A stretch of 64,000 nucleotides of DNA from Clusia tigrina (Eukaryota; Arthropoda; Insecta; Diptera; Clusiidae). The first letter of the stretch is position 1, and each line of letters starts with the position of its first letter. The notes beneath the pieces are model-generated. The model did no database searches and was not told the origin of the DNA. It was given only the letters and a program-made list of their open reading frames with translations. Shown in pieces: positions 25,155 through 37,909 of this stretch. The stretch covers positions 316,706,289 to 316,770,288 of the forward strand of contig OV050030.1 in NCBI GenBank assembly GCA_920105625.2, given 5' to 3'. The translations under genes and the position numbers were made by a program.

Positions 25155-25476
25155 TAATAACACCAGCCCATTTCCTGACAGGTGGGCCGCCTCTTATTGG
25201 CATTGCGAAGTCAACCGTCGACAACGAAAATATTTCGCTTTTGAACCGCTGGATGCGACTGACGGCCACAAAACAACACTTTTGGCGGAAAGGTGCAACG
25301 CACCAGAAGGTGACTTAGTGTTGGTGTCAGAGGGCAACCTGCCGCCTAAATTGTGGCTACTCGCAATAGTGACGAAAACCACAGCACGTCAGGTGCGCGT
25401 GATCGACATAGAGACCAGAAATGGGTACATTCGGCGTGCGATACACAAGGTTGCATCGATACCAATGCCCGGATAA
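25155..25476 (+). pseudogene. Integrase C-terminal, DUF5641-like region (U6 reference)
   Basis: Continues the 24766-25476 frame. The stretch EGDLVLVSEGNLPPKLWLL, followed by RVIDIETRNGYIRR and HKVASIPMPG, matches the layout of the DUF5641 domain that closes BEL/Pao pol: a GDLV strand, an NLPP.W motif, then RPVxKL-like end residues. The stop is TAA at 25474-25476. The stretch between LNSRP and GDLV is much shorter than usual, so an internal deletion is likely. A downstream frame (25353-25544) continues past the stop for about 20 codons and may be the true end shifted by one base. Confidence 0.75.
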
Positions 25477-25655
25477 AGACGATTGATCTGTCGGGAGCTG
25501 CATCAAGGTCGCCAGCATATTGCGAATTGAAAAGCAAGTTATGAATATTTTAAGTATTTGGTTTAGAAAAATTGCTTTTGAAGTACAAAACTTGTATGAT
25601 ACATTGTAAATTAAAAGTACGAAAACTTTTGGTATGCAATGTATTCTTTGCTGTA

Positions 25656-25715
25656 TTTTACATATTATTGTAACAGTAAATCTTTTGCTAATTTTACATA
25701 TTATAGTAACAGTAA
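25656..25715 (+). repeat. Short direct repeat, ~25 bp with 36-bp spacing (U6; in all units)
   Basis: TTTTACATATTATTGTAAC at 25656 recurs as TTTTACATATTATAGTAAC at 25692 with one mismatch, followed in both cases by AGTAA. The pair is present in every complete unit (for example 1967 and 2003 in U0), so it predates amplification. Confidence 0.8.
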
Positions 25716-25766
25716 GACATTTTTATTAAAAAAGCTAAGAATAAGAAGACTTGAAATTGAGAAAGC

Positions 25767-25772
25767 AATAAA
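25767..25772 (+). promoter_or_regulatory. Possible poly(A) signal AATAAA in 3' non-coding region (U6)
   Basis: AATAAA about 290 bp after the integrase stop, followed by GTCGGTCG. It recurs in other units at the matching place but is removed by the 43-bp deletion in U9. Such hexamers are common in AT-rich DNA, so function is only possible. Confidence 0.3.
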
Positions 25773-25883
25773 GTCGGTCGCAACCACCTAAACACAATAA
25801 GGTTTAAAGAATTTTCTTTCTTAATAATTAGTAGTGTGATTATTATTATTTTTTATATTTCGGGAACGCAAAAACGATTGCGT

Positions 25884-25909
25884 CCTAATACTAAGCATGT
25901 TTTTTGCAG
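25884..25909 (+). promoter_or_regulatory. 3' splice-acceptor-like motif (U6; in all units)
   Basis: TACTAAG, then ATG, then a run of six T and GCAG ending at 25909: branch-point-like, pyrimidine tract and AG in proper order. Some units have GGTTTTTGCAG instead (U0 and U1). No donor or transcript evidence is visible. Confidence 0.3.
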
Positions 25910-26066
25910 AGCACAACGTAGCTTACAAATAGTAGACCACCTCATACCGCTTTTAAAAGTAATTGTTCCAGATAAAGGAATCCCAACTTGGATGTAAAAA
26001 TGCACCAACACAATAAAAAATGTCTTAACAAAACAGGAGGGAGAACATTTAATGAAAATTTAATTT

Positions 26067-29000
26067 AGTAACGAAAAAGCGTATGCGGAGTTGGTTAACG
26101 AGAATTTGCGGCTAGGACATATGGAAAAAGTAGACACATTGGATGTCGGCAAGCTGAAGAATTTTTCGCTGCATCAACATGTGCTTCGTCCGGAGTTGCA
26201 GTTGTAAAACTAGCAATGACTTATGTCTGAACGACGTGATGATGAAGTGGACTATCGGGCCAGATGACTGTCCATCATGCTGTGCTTTCGATGTTACGAT
26301 GTTGCGTTAACTCCCGACCTGACGAAAATGGATCGTCAGGCGGGGTGGCTTATGGAAGAAGACAACAACTATCAGGCGATTTTCTGGAGACGATCTAGTG
26401 AGGAGAAAATGGAGGCGTGCCGGCTGCAAATGATCACATATGGAACTGAAGCAGCTACACACGCTGCTTGAAACACTTGGGTGAAGATAATGCTAAGATG
26501 TTTTCATTGGCATCGCAGAAAATGCAGTCCGAATTTTATATGGATGATTTCATTAGTGGAGCTGATACCGAAGAAGAGTTATTTGAAATCTACGCGGACG
26601 TGTCAACCTTCAGAAACTCCCCAAATTTTACACTACGCAAGTGGCATTCAAACAATAACAGTTTCCTGCGGCAGGTGCCAGAAGCCGAAAAAAAAGCTGC
26701 GTGTTAACGATACCGAAATCATCAAAACGCTTGGCATTATTTGTTAGTCAGCATCGGACTTGTTCAGGTATGTTTGGCCAGATATATTGTTGTATTGTCG
26801 GAAATGTCGACTTTGTTTGATTCCCTTGGACTACTGAATCCGGTCATAGTAAAGGCGAAGATTTGCCTGCAAGACCTGTGGATTCAAAATGTAGCTTGGG
26901 ATGAGTCATTACCCATGCAGCACCACAGACAATGGACTGAGTTTCGTAACAAGTTGGAAGCGATGCAAGAGGTCAAGGTTACGAGTCATATTTTAAGCGC
27001 AAAAACTTCGCAAGAAAAGAAATGCACGGGTTCGCTGATGCTTCATAGTGGGCCTACGGCTGCTGCCTCTACGCGCGCTCAATCGAGGATGATAATGGGG
27101 TCTTTCGTGCAATTGTGGAGTGCAAAATCAAGAGTTACACCCCTCAAAACAAAATCATTGCCCAGATTGGAGCTCATGTCAACTAACTTGCTGTCTATAT
27201 TGGTGGAAAAGACACAAGCGAATTTTCGCCATTCAACTTGATGCGCTGTGTCTGTGGAGCGACTCGGAGATAGTGCTCGAGTGGCTGAGGGCGCATCCAT
27301 CGACTTGTACTGTTTCGTTTCCAACAGGGTGGGCCAAGATCCAGGAGGCAACTAAATTAACAATTTGGGGACATGTTTCTTCTCGACGAAATCCCACATA
27401 TATCATATCCAGAGGTGTGTATGTTGACGAATTACTGAACTCTTTCTGGTTCTCAGGTCCACCATTCTTAAGGAAGTCCTGTGACCAGTGGCCAACCAAT
27501 AAGGTATGCAAAAAGCCAGCTGAAGTCATTGAAAACGGCGGATTGCTGCGGAGCAAGATAACCCTTTTTCGGTTGGTTAAGCTAGACGAAGCGTTAATTC
27601 GTATTGTATATTATTGCAGCACCACTACTTCGGCAGAGAGTACAGAGAGCTACAAAGAAAGGCCGAAGTGCACTCATCAAGCGAGGTGACGGGCAGTGAG
27701 TGTTTGCATCCAAAGCTGCCATTATGGTATGTATCGCCAGAGATATCGCTTATCGCTATTAGCTGCGTCTACCAGTTGACATCTACATAAAGTATAAATG
27801 TATGGAGATATTCTAACGAACCCATCAATTTTGAACAGACATTTACCTTATGTTATTGCGAAGGCTGTAAGATAACCCAGCCGACAGATATGGCGAACTT
27901 TCGTTTGCCGAAATGTTTCCTATAATTTTGAGGCGTGAACGCTGAGCAGGGAAAAATAAATGTCTATTGCTGAGGTCTCTGTTCAAAATTATTATAGAAA
28001 TCAGCGCTTCTTATATATTAAAATCTTACTCTAATTTTCTATACCTGAACATAATTATTTGTGTTCAATACTTATCCTAAATCATATACGAAATATGAAA
28101 ACAATTGCCGCACACATGCATTGGTCTGCAATTGCGTGTGGTCGGCATATTTTTGGGTTCAATGCATTTCTGGTCTTCGCACCAAATGCCCGCTATACAT
28201 AGCGTCAGTTGATCCGCCGCTTTGGCTTGTGCCGTGTTGGCTGTGTTGTAAAGTGCTTGCATGTGCGGTACGCTTGACGTGAGGGAGTGTAGGTTGAAAT
28301 GCATTGTAGTATTTTGGGTACACTACACCATTGCGTCGATATTCTGTGAGCAGGATGCCGTTTACAGAATGCAAGCTTGCCGTATGTTGAAAAATATACT
28401 GTTTTGCTACCTGTCGACAGTAATTTCGTTCGTTGCTATGTACGATATTTGCATGAGAAACATATGCAATGTGGGCACGTAAGCTTTTATGACGATTCTG
28501 TAACAGCGATTGTGGATCGTACATGTAAGAAAAGTGGCACGATCGGTGACGACGAATTGCTTGCGGTGTTTTCCATGCCGCCCCCATTTCAAGCAACAAA
28601 TTATGGGAAACTTGCCCATTGAACGAGTAAATGTGGCCAGGCCATTCACAACGAGTGGTGTAGACTTCTGTGGCTCTCTTATGACTACGTACAAGCTTAG
28701 GGGAGAACACTTCACTAAAAGCTACATTGCAGTATTCATATGTTTCGCAACTAGGGCTGTTTATATGGAGGTGGTCTCTGACTTGTCGTCCAAGGGGTTT
28801 ATCGCAGCACTCAAGCGGTTTTTCGCAAGCCGAGGCTTGTGCACAGTTTTTCTGCGACAACGGCACAAATTTTGTAGGTGCTCGCCGTGAGCTGAAAGAG
28901 TTCATGGAAGCCTTTCAGGAGCAGCAGTTACAAGGCGAAATATCGCAGTTTTGTGTCATCGGCGCGCTCCCACACTTTGGGGGACTGTGGGAGGCGGGGG

Positions 29001-29434
29001 TAAAATCTGCCAAATACCATTTGACTCGCATTTTAGGCGAGTCGTTTCTGACGCTTGAGAAACTGTTCCCTGTGGTTACAGAAATCGAGACAATACTAAA
29101 CTCACGCCCAAGCAGTAATAACACCAGCCCATTTCCTGACAGGTGGGCCTCTTATTGGCATTGCGAAGTCAACCGTCGACAACGAAAATATTTCGCTTTT
29201 GAACCGCTGGATGCGACTGACGGCCACAAAACAACACTTTTGGCGGAAAGGTGCAACGCATCAGAAGGCGACTTAGTGTTGGTGTCAGAGGGCAACCTGC
29301 CGCCTAAATTGTGGCTACTCGCAATAGTGACGAAAACCACAGCACGTCAGGTGCGCGTGATCGACATAGAGACCAGAAATGGGTACATTCGGCGTGCGAT
29401 ACACAAGGTTGCATCGATACCAATGCCCGGATAA
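26067..29434 (+). pseudogene. pol: BEL/Pao pol relict: RT-RNase H-integrase (U7)
   Basis: YMDD box at 26537-26548; 8-A frameshift present; 166-codon A17/RNase H hybrid frame at 26741-27241. Integrase C-terminal half open for 235 codons (28727-29434). Confidence 0.88.
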
Positions 29435-30026
29435 AGACGGTTGATCTGTCGGGAGCTGCATCAAGGTCGCCGGCATATTGCGAATTGAAAAGCAAGTTAT
29501 GAATATTTTAAGTATTTGGTTTAGAAAAATTGCTTTTGAAGTACAAAACTTGTATGATACATTGTAAATTAAAAGTACGAAAACTTTTGGTATGCAATGT
29601 ATTCTTTGCTGTATTTTACATATTATTGTAACAGTAAATCTTTTGCTAATTTTACATATTATAGTAACAGTAAAAGACATTTTTATTAAAAAAGCTAAGA
29701 ATAAGAAGACTTGAAATTGAGAAAGCAATAAAGTCGGTCGCAACCACCTAAATACAATAAGGTTTAAAGAATTTTCTTTCTTAATAATTAGTAGTGTGAT
29801 TATTATTTTTTTTTATATTTCGGGAACGCAAAAACGATTGCGTCCTAATACTAAGCATGTTTTTTGCAGAGCACAACGTAGCTTACAAATAGTAGACCAC
29901 CTCATACTGCTTTTAAAAGTAATTGTTCCAGATAAAGGAATCCCAACTTGGACGTAAAAATGCACCAACACAATAAAAAATGTCTTAACAAAACAGGAGG
30001 GAGAACATTTAATGAAAATTTAATTT
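26067..30026 (+). repeat. Unit U7 (3960 bp, subfamily A)
   Basis: Matches U10 at an offset of 11,843 bp. Both have a cysteine in place of tyrosine in the RNase H motif near 27249, a GAGATATC variant at the start of the insert near 27740, a glutamine variant near 28918 and lack the 3-bp duplication near 29147. Confidence 0.95.
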
Positions 30027-33000
30027 AGTAACGAAAAAGCGTATGCGGAGTTGGTTAACGAGAATTTGCGGCTAGGACATATGGAAAAAGTAGACACATT
30101 GGATGTCGGCAAGCTGAAGAATTTTTCGCTGCATCAACATGTGCTTCGTCCGGAGTTGCAGTTGTAAAACTAGCAATGACTTATGTCTGAACGACGTGAT
30201 GATGAAGGGGACTATCGGGCCAGATGACTGTCCATCATGCTGTGCTTTCGATGTTACGATGTTGCGTTAACTCCCGACCTGACGAAAATGGATCGTCAGG
30301 CGGGGTGGCTTATGGAAGAAGACAACAACTATCAGGCGATTTTCTGGAGACGATCTAGTGAGGAGAAAATGGAGGCGTGCCGGCTGCAAATGATCACATA
30401 TGGAACTGAAGCAGCTACACACGCTGCTTGAAACAGTTGGGTGAAGATAATGCTAAGATGTTTTCATTGGCATCGCAGAAAATGCAGTCCGAATTTTATA
30501 TGGATGATTTCATTAGTGGAGCTGATACCGAAGAAGAGTTATTTGAAATCTACGCGGACGTGTCAACCTTCAGAAACTCCCCAAATTTTACACAACGCAA
30601 GTGGCATTCAAACAATAACAGTTTCCTGCGGCAGGTGCCAGAAGCCGAAAAAAAAGCTGCGTGTTAACGATACCGAAATCATCAATACGCTTGGCATTAT
30701 TTGTTAGTCAGCATCGGACTTGTTCAGGTATGTTTGGCCAGATATATTGTTGTATTGTCGGAAATGTCGACTTTGTTTGATTCCCTTGGACTACTGAATC
30801 CGGTCATAGTAAAGGCGAAGATTTGCCTGCAAGACCTGTGGATTTAAAATGTAGCTTGGGATGAGTCATTACCCATGCAGCACCACAGACAATGGACTGA
30901 GTTTCGTAACAAGTTGAAAGCGATGCAAAAGGTCAAGGTTACGAGTCATATTTTAAGCGCAAAAAACTTCGCAAGAAAAGAAATGCACGGGTTCGCTGAT
31001 GCTTCATAGTGGGCCTACGGCTGCTGCCTCTACGCGCGCTCAATCGAGGATGATAATGGGGTCTTTCGTGCAATTGTGGAGTGCAAAATCAAGAGTTACA
31101 CCCCTCAAAACAAAATCATTGCCCAGATTGGAGCTCATGTCAACTAACCTGCTGTCTATATTGGTGGAAAAGATACAAGCGAATTTTCGCCATTCAACTT
31201 GATGCGCTGTATCTGTGGAGCGACTCGGAGATAGTGCTCGAGTGGCTGAGGGCGCATCCATCGACTTGTACTGTTTCGTTTCCAACAGGGTGGGCCAAGA
31301 TCCAGGAGGCAACTAAATTAACAATTTGGGGACATGTTTCTTCTCGACGAAATCCCCCATATATCATTTCCAGAGGTGTGTATGTTGACGAATTACTAAA
31401 CTCTTTCTGGTTCTCAGGTCCACCATTGTTAAGGAAGTCCTGTGACCAGTGGCCAACCAATAAGGTATGCAAAAAGCCAGCTGAAGTCATTGAAAACGGC
31501 GGATTGCTGCGGAGCAAGATAACCCTTTTTCGGTTGGTTAAGCTAGACGAAGCGTTAATTCGTATTGTATATTATTGCAGCACCACTACTTCGGCAGAGA
31601 GTACAGAGAGCTACAAAGAAAGGGCGAAGTGCACTCATCAAGCGAGGTGACGGGCAGTGAGTGTTTGCATCCAGAGCTGCCATTATGGTATGTATCGCCA
31701 GAGAGATCGCTTATCGCTATTAGCTGCGTCTACCAGTTGACATCTACATAAAGTATAAATGTGTGGAGATATTCTAACGAACCCATCAATTTTGAACAGA
31801 CATTTACCTTATGTTATTGCGAAGGCTGTAAGATAACCCAGCCGACAGATGTGGCGAACTTTCATTTGCCGAAATGTTTCCTATAATTTTGAGGCGTGAA
31901 CGCTGAGCAGGGAAAAATAAATGTCTATTGCTGAGGTCTCTGTTCAAAATTATTATAGAAATCAGCGCTTCTTATATATTAAAATATTACTCTAATTTTG
32001 TATACCAGAACATAATTATTTGTGTTCAATACTTATCCTAAATCATATACGAAATATGAAAACAATTGCCGCACACATGCATTGGTCTGCAATTGCGTGT
32101 GGTCGGCATATTTTTGGGTTCAATGCATTTCTGGTCTTCGTACCAAATGCCCGCTATACATAGCGTCAGTTGATCCGCCGCTTTGGCTTGTGCCGTGTTG
32201 GCTGTGTTGTAAAGTGCTTGCATGTGCGGTACGCTTGACGTGAGGGAGTGTAGGTTGAAATGCATTGTAGTATTTTGGGAACACTACACCATGGCGTCGA
32301 TATTCTGTGAGCAGGATGCCGTTTACAGAATGCAAGCTTGCCGTATGTTGAAAAATATACTGTTTTGCTACCTGTCGACAGTAATTTCGTTCGTTGCTAT
32401 GTACGATATTTGCATGAGAAACATATGCAATGTGGGCACGTAAGCTTTTATGACGATTCTGTGACAGCGATTGTGGATCGTACATGTAAGAAAAGTGGCA
32501 CGATCGGTGACGACGAATTGCTTGCGGTGTTTTCCATGCCGCCCCCATTTCAAGCAACAAATTATGGGAAACTTGCCCATTGAACGAGTAAATGTGGCCA
32601 GGCCATTCACAACGAGTGGTGTAGACTTCTGTGGCTCTCTTATGACTACGTACAAGCTTAGGGGAGAACACTTCACTAAAAGCTACATTGCAGTATTCAT
32701 ATGTTTCGCAACTAGGGCTGTTTATATGGAGGTGGTCTCTGACTTGTCGTCCAAGGGGTTTATCGCAGCACTCAAGCGGTTTTTCGCAAGCCGAGGCTTG
32801 TGCACAGTTTTTCTGCGACAACGGCACAAATTTTGTAGGTGCTCGCCGTGAGCTGAAAGAGTTCATGGAAGCCTTTCACGAGCAGCAGTTACAAGGCGAA
32901 ATATCGCAGTTTTGTGTCATCGGCGCGCTCCCACACTTTGGGGGATTGTGGGAGGCGGGGGTAAAATCTGCCAAATACCATTTGACTCGCATTTTAGGCG

Positions 33001-33398
33001 AGTCGTTTCTGACGCTTGAGAAACTGTTCCCTGTGGTTACAGAAATCGAGACAATACTAAACTCACGCCCAAGCAGTAATAACACCAGCCCATTTCCTGA
33101 CAGGTGGGCCGCCTCTTATTGGCATTGCGAAGTCAACCGTCGACAACGAAAATATTTCGCTTTTGAACCGCTGGATGCGACTGACGGCCACAAAACAACA
33201 CTTTTGGCGGAAAGGTGCAACGCATCAGAAGGCGACTTAGTGTTGGTGTCAGAGGGCAACCTGCCGCCTAAATTGTGGCTACTCGCAATAGTGACGAAAA
33301 CCACAGCACGTCAGGTGCGCGTGATCGACATAGAGACCAGAAATGGGTACATTCGGCGTGCGATACACAAGGTTGCATCGATACCAATGCCCGGATAA
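30027..33398 (+). pseudogene. pol: BEL/Pao pol relict: RT-RNase H-integrase (U8)
   Basis: YMDD box at 30497-30508. An additional TAA near 30844 (a CAA-to-TAA change) breaks the A17-like stretch; it is shared only with U11 and U12. Integrase C-terminal half open at 32688-33398. Confidence 0.88.
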
Positions 33399-33990
33399 AG
33401 ACGGTTGATCTGTCGGGAGCTGCATCAAGGTCGCCGGCATATTGCGAATTTAAAAGCAAGTTATGAATATTTTAAGTATTTGGTTTAGAAAAATTGCTTT
33501 TGAAGTACAAAACTTGTATGATACATTGTAAATTAAAAGTACGAAAACTTTTGGTATGCAATGTATTCTTTGCTGTATTTTACATATTATTGTAACAGTA
33601 AATCTTTTGCTAATTTTACATATTATAGTAACAGTAAAAGACATTTTTATTAAAAAAGCTAAGAATAAGAAGACTTGAAATTGAGAAAGCAATAAAGTCG
33701 GTCGCAACCACCTAAATACAATAAGGTTTAAAGAATTTTCTTTCTTAATAATTAGTAGTGTGATTATTATTTTTTTTTATATTTCGGGAACGCAAAAACG
33801 ATTGCGTCCTAATACTAAGCATGTTTTTTGCAGAGCACAACGTAGCTTACAAATAGTAGACCACCTCATACCGCTTTTAAAAGTAATTGTTCCAGATAAA
33901 GGAATCCCAACTTGGACGTAAAAATGCACCAACACAATAAAAAATGTCTTAACAAAACAGGAGGGAGAACATTTAATGAAAATTTAATTT
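30027..33990 (+). repeat. Unit U8 (3964 bp, subfamily A)
   Basis: Matches U11 at an offset of 11,843 bp. They share a glutamine variant near 30593, an asparagine variant near 30686, an in-frame TAA near 30844, an isoleucine variant near 31172 and a GTACC variant near 32140. Confidence 0.95.
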
Positions 33991-36900
33991 AGTAACGAAA
34001 AAGCGTATGCGGAGTTGGTTAACGAGAATTTGCGGCTAGGACATATGGAAAAAGTAGACACATTGGATGTCGGCAAGCTGAAGAATTTTTCGCTGCATCA
34101 ACATGTGCTTCGTCCGGAGTTGCAGTTGTAAAACTAGCAATGACTTATGTCTGAACGACGTGATGATGAAGGGGACTATCGGGCCAGATGACTGTCCATC
34201 ATGCTGTGCTTTCGATGTTACGATGTTGCGTTAACTCCCGACCTGACGAAAATGGATCGTCAGGCGGGGTGGCTTATGGAAGAAGACAACAACTATCAGG
34301 CGATTTTCTGGAGACGATCTAGTGAGGAGAAAATGGAGGCGTGCCGGCTGCAAATGATCACATATGGAACTGAAGCAGCTACACACGCTGCTTGAAACAG
34401 TTGGGTGAAGATAATGCTAAGATGTTTTCATTGGCATCGCAGAAAATGCAGTCCGAATTTTATATGGATGATTTCATTAGTGGAGCTGATACCGAAGAAG
34501 AGTTATTTGAAATCTACGCGGACGTGTCAACCTTCAGAAACTCCCCAAATTTTACACTACGCAAGTGGCATTCAAACAATAACAGTTTCCTGCGGCAGGT
34601 GCCAGAAGCCGAAAAAAAAGCTGCGTGTTAACGATACCGAAATCATCAAAACGCTTGGCATTATTTGTTAGTCAGCATCGGACTTGTTCAGGTATGTTTG
34701 GCCAGATATATTGTTGTATTGTCGGAAATGTCGACTTTGTTTGATTCCCTTGGACTACTGAATCCGGTCATAGTAAAGGCGAAGATTTGCCTGCAAGACC
34801 TGTGGATTCAAAATGTAGCTTGGGATGAGTCATTACCCATGCAGCACCACAGACAATGGACTGAGTTTCGTAACAAGTTGGAAGCGATGCAAGAGGTCAA
34901 GGTTACGAGTCATATTTTAAGCGCAAAAACTTCGCAAGAAAAGAAATGCACGGGTTCGCTGATGCTTCATAGTGGGCCTACGGCTGCTGCCTCTACGCGC
35001 GCTCAATCGAGGATGATAATGGGGTCTTTCGTGCAATTGTGGAGTGCAAAATCAAGAGTTACACCCCTCAAAACAAAATCATTGCCCAGATTGGAGCTCA
35101 TGTCAACTAACTTGCTGTCTATATTGGTGGAAAAGACACAAGCGAATTTTCGCCATTCAACTTGATGCGCTGTATCTGTGGAGCGACTCGGAGATAGTGC
35201 TCGAGTGGCTGAGGGCGCATCCATCGACTTGTACTGTTTCGTTTCCAACAGGGTGGGCCAAGATCCAGGAGGCAACTAAATTAACAATTTGGGGACATGT
35301 TTCTTCTCGACGAAATCCCACATATATCATATCCAGAGGTGTGTATGTTGCCGAATTACTGAACTCTTTCTGGTTCTCAGGTCCACCATTCTTAAGGAAG
35401 TCCTGTGACCAGTGGCCAACCAATAAGGTATGCAAAAAGCCAGCTGAAGTCATTGAAAACGGCGGATTGCTGCGGAGCAAGATAACCCTTTTTCGGTTGG
35501 TTAAGCTAGACGAAGCGTTAATTCGTATTGTATATTATTGCAGCACCACTACTTCGGCAGAGAGTACAGAGAGCTACAAAGAAAGGCCGAAGTGCACTCA
35601 TCAAGCGAGGTGACGGGCAGTGAGTGTTTGCATCCAAAGCTGCCATTATGGTATGTATCGCCAGAGAGATCGCTTATCGCTATTAGCTGCGTCTACCAGT
35701 TGACATCTACATAAAGTATAAATGTATGGAGATATTCTAACGAACCCATCAATTTTGAACAGACATTTACCTTATGTTATTGCGAAGGCTGTAAGATAAC
35801 CCAGCCGACAGATATGGCGAACTTTCGTTTGCCGAAATGTTTCCTATAATTTTGAGGCGTGAACGCTGAGCAGGGAAAAATAAATGTCTATTGCTGAGGT
35901 CTCTGTTCAAAATTATTATAGAAATCAGCGCTTCTTATATATTAAAATCTTACTCTTAATTTTCTATACCTGAACATAATTATTTGTGTTCAATACTTAT
36001 CCTAAATCATATACGAAATATGAAAACAATTGCCGCACACATGCATTGGTCTGCAATTGCGTGTGGTCGGCATATTTTTGGGTTCAATGCATTTCTGGTC
36101 TTCGCACCAAATGCCCGCTATACATAGCGTCAGTTGATCCGCCGCTTTGGCTTGTGCCGTGTTGGCTGTGTTGTAAAGTGCTTGCATGTGCGGTACGCTT
36201 GACGTGAGGGAGTGTAGGTTGAAATGCATTGTAGTATTTTGGGTACACTACACCATTGCGTCGATATTCTGTGAGCAGGATGCCGTTTACAGAATGCAAG
36301 CTTGCCGTATGTTGAAAAATATACTGTTTTGCTACCTGTCGACAGTAATTTCGTTCGTTGCTATGTACGATATTTGCATGAGAAACATATGCAATGTGGG
36401 CACGTAAGCTTTTATGACGATTCTGTGACAGCGATTGTGGATCGTACATGTAAGAAAAGTGGCACGATCGGTGACGACGAATTGCTTGCGGTGTTTTCCA
36501 TGCCGCCCCCATTTCAAGCAACAAATTATGGGAAACTTGCCCATTGAACGAGTAAATGTGGCCAGGCCATTCACAACGAGTGGTGTAGACTTCTGTGGCT
36601 CTCTTATGACTACGTACAAGCTTAGGGGAGAACACTTCACTAAAAGCTACATTGCAGTATTCATATGTTTCGCAACTAGGGCTGTTTATATGGAGGTGGT
36701 CTCTGACTTGTCGTCCAAGGGGTTTATCGCAGCACTCAAGCGGTTTTTCGCAAGCCGAGGCTTGTGTACAGTTTTTCTGCGACAACGGCACAAATTTTGT
36801 AGGTGCTCGCCGTGAGCTGAAAGAGTTCATGGAAGCCTTTCACGAGCAGCAGTTACAAGGCGAAATATCGCAGTTTTGTGTCATCGGCGCGCTCCCACAC

Positions 36901-37362
36901 TTTGGGGGATTGTGGGAGGCGGGGGTAAAATCTGCCAAATACCATTTGACTCGCATTTTAGGCGAGTTGTTTCTGACGCTTGAGAAACTGTTCCCTGTGG
37001 TTACAGAAATCGAGACAATACTAAACTCACGCCCAAGCAGTAATAACACCAGCCCATTTCCTGACAGGTGGGCCGCCTCTTATTGGCATTGCGAAGTCAA
37101 CCGTCGACAACGAAAATATTTCGCTTTTGAACCGCTGGATGCGACTGACGGCCACAAAACAACACTTTTGGCGGAAAGGTGCAACGCACCAGAAGGTGAC
37201 TTAGTGTTGGTGTCAGAGGGCAACCTGCCGCCTAAATTGTGGCTACTCGCAATAGTGACGAAAACCACAGCACGTCAGGTGCGCGTGATCGACATAGAGA
37301 CCAGAAATGGGTACATTCGGCGTGCGATACACAAGGTTGCATCGATACCAATGCCCGGATAA
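33991..37362 (+). pseudogene. pol: BEL/Pao pol relict: RT-RNase H-integrase (U9)
   Basis: YMDD box at 34461-34472; 166-codon hybrid frame at 34665-35165; integrase C-terminal half open at 36652-37362, with a private alanine-to-valine change before the second catalytic motif and a private serine-to-leucine change after the RILGE motif. Confidence 0.88.
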
Positions 37363-37909
37363 AGACGATTGATCTGTCGGGAGCTGCATCAAGGTCGCCA
37401 GCATATTGCGAATTGAAAAGCAAGTTATGAATATTTTAAGTATTTGGTTTAGAAAAATTGCTTTTGAAGTACAAAACTTGTATGATACATTGTAAATTAA
37501 AAGTACGAAAACTTTTGGTATGCAATGTATTCTTTGCTGTATTTTACATATTATTGTAACAGTAAATCTTTTGCTAATTTTACATATTATAGTAACAGTA
37601 AGACATTTTTATTAAAAAAGCTAAGAATAAGAAGACTTGAAATTGAGAAAGAAAGAAAATTTCTTAATAATTAGTAGTGTGATTATTATTATTTTTTATA
37701 TTTCGGGAACGCAAAAACGATTGCGTCCTAATACTAAGCATGTTTTTTGCAGAGCACAACGTAGCTTACAAATAGTAGACCACCTCATACCGCTTTTAAA
37801 AGTAATTGTTCCAGATAAAGGAATCCCAACTTGGACGTAAAAATGCACCAACACAATAAAAAATGTCTTAACAAAACAGGAGGGAGAACATTTAATGAAA
37901 ATTTAATTT
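33991..37909 (+). repeat. Unit U9 (3919 bp, subfamily A; private 43-bp deletion)
   Basis: The shortest unit. A 43-bp stretch of the 3' non-coding region is missing at about 37651, removing the AATAAA-containing stretch that other units have there. An extra T near 35956 is also private. The RNase H half matches U6. Confidence 0.95.

Larger units (their letters stand above)
22106..25476 (+). pseudogene. pol: BEL/Pao pol relict: RT-RNase H-integrase (U6, reference copy)
   Basis: In an intact BEL/Pao element pol is one long polyprotein that copies RNA into DNA and integrates it. Here the same domain order is visible but split over all three forward frames. Lesions: TAA after the first RT fragment (about 22246); frameshift between the asparagine-aspartate-valine motif and the DLTKM motif (about 22300-22340); TGA at 22508-22510; 8-A frameshift (22728-22735); TAG in the HGFADAS frame at 23085-23087 plus the 5-A frameshift; extra G near 23370; insert at 23752-24380; frameshift at the T run near 24886. 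No ATG-initiated frame exceeds 236 codons on this strand. Gag and protease are missing, and RT lacks its N-terminal part. Family assignment rests on YMDD, the Pao-type RNase H motifs, the integrase zinc/D,D,E motifs and the DUF5641-like end, all in BEL order. Confidence 0.9.
22106..26066 (+). repeat. Unit U6 (3961 bp, subfamily A; reference unit for detailed domain map)
   Basis: Used here as the reference because it has none of the large private rearrangements. Its RNase H part shares a valine-alanine-glutamate variant near 23462 with U9 (35349), three units downstream. The 8-A run near 22728-22735 shifts the RT frame, and the 5-A run near 23040-23044 shifts the RNase H frame. Confidence 0.95.
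25477..26066 (+). other. AT-rich 3' non-coding region between integrase end and next unit (U6 reference)
   Basis: About 590 bp with no recognisable coding block. It holds a 25-bp direct repeat, an AATAAA at 25767-25772, a T-rich tract near 25838-25855, a splice-acceptor-like motif ending at 25909 and a purine tract shortly before the RT of U7. No LTR could be paired with another copy inside the unit. In the parent element this would have been 3' untranslated or LTR-adjacent sequence. Confidence 0.6.

Noticed and set aside
23752..26066. LTR pair of the parent element
   Set aside because: I looked for two copies of one sequence within a unit with TG...CA ends and a target duplication. Only the 25-bp direct repeat near 25656 was found, which is far too short.
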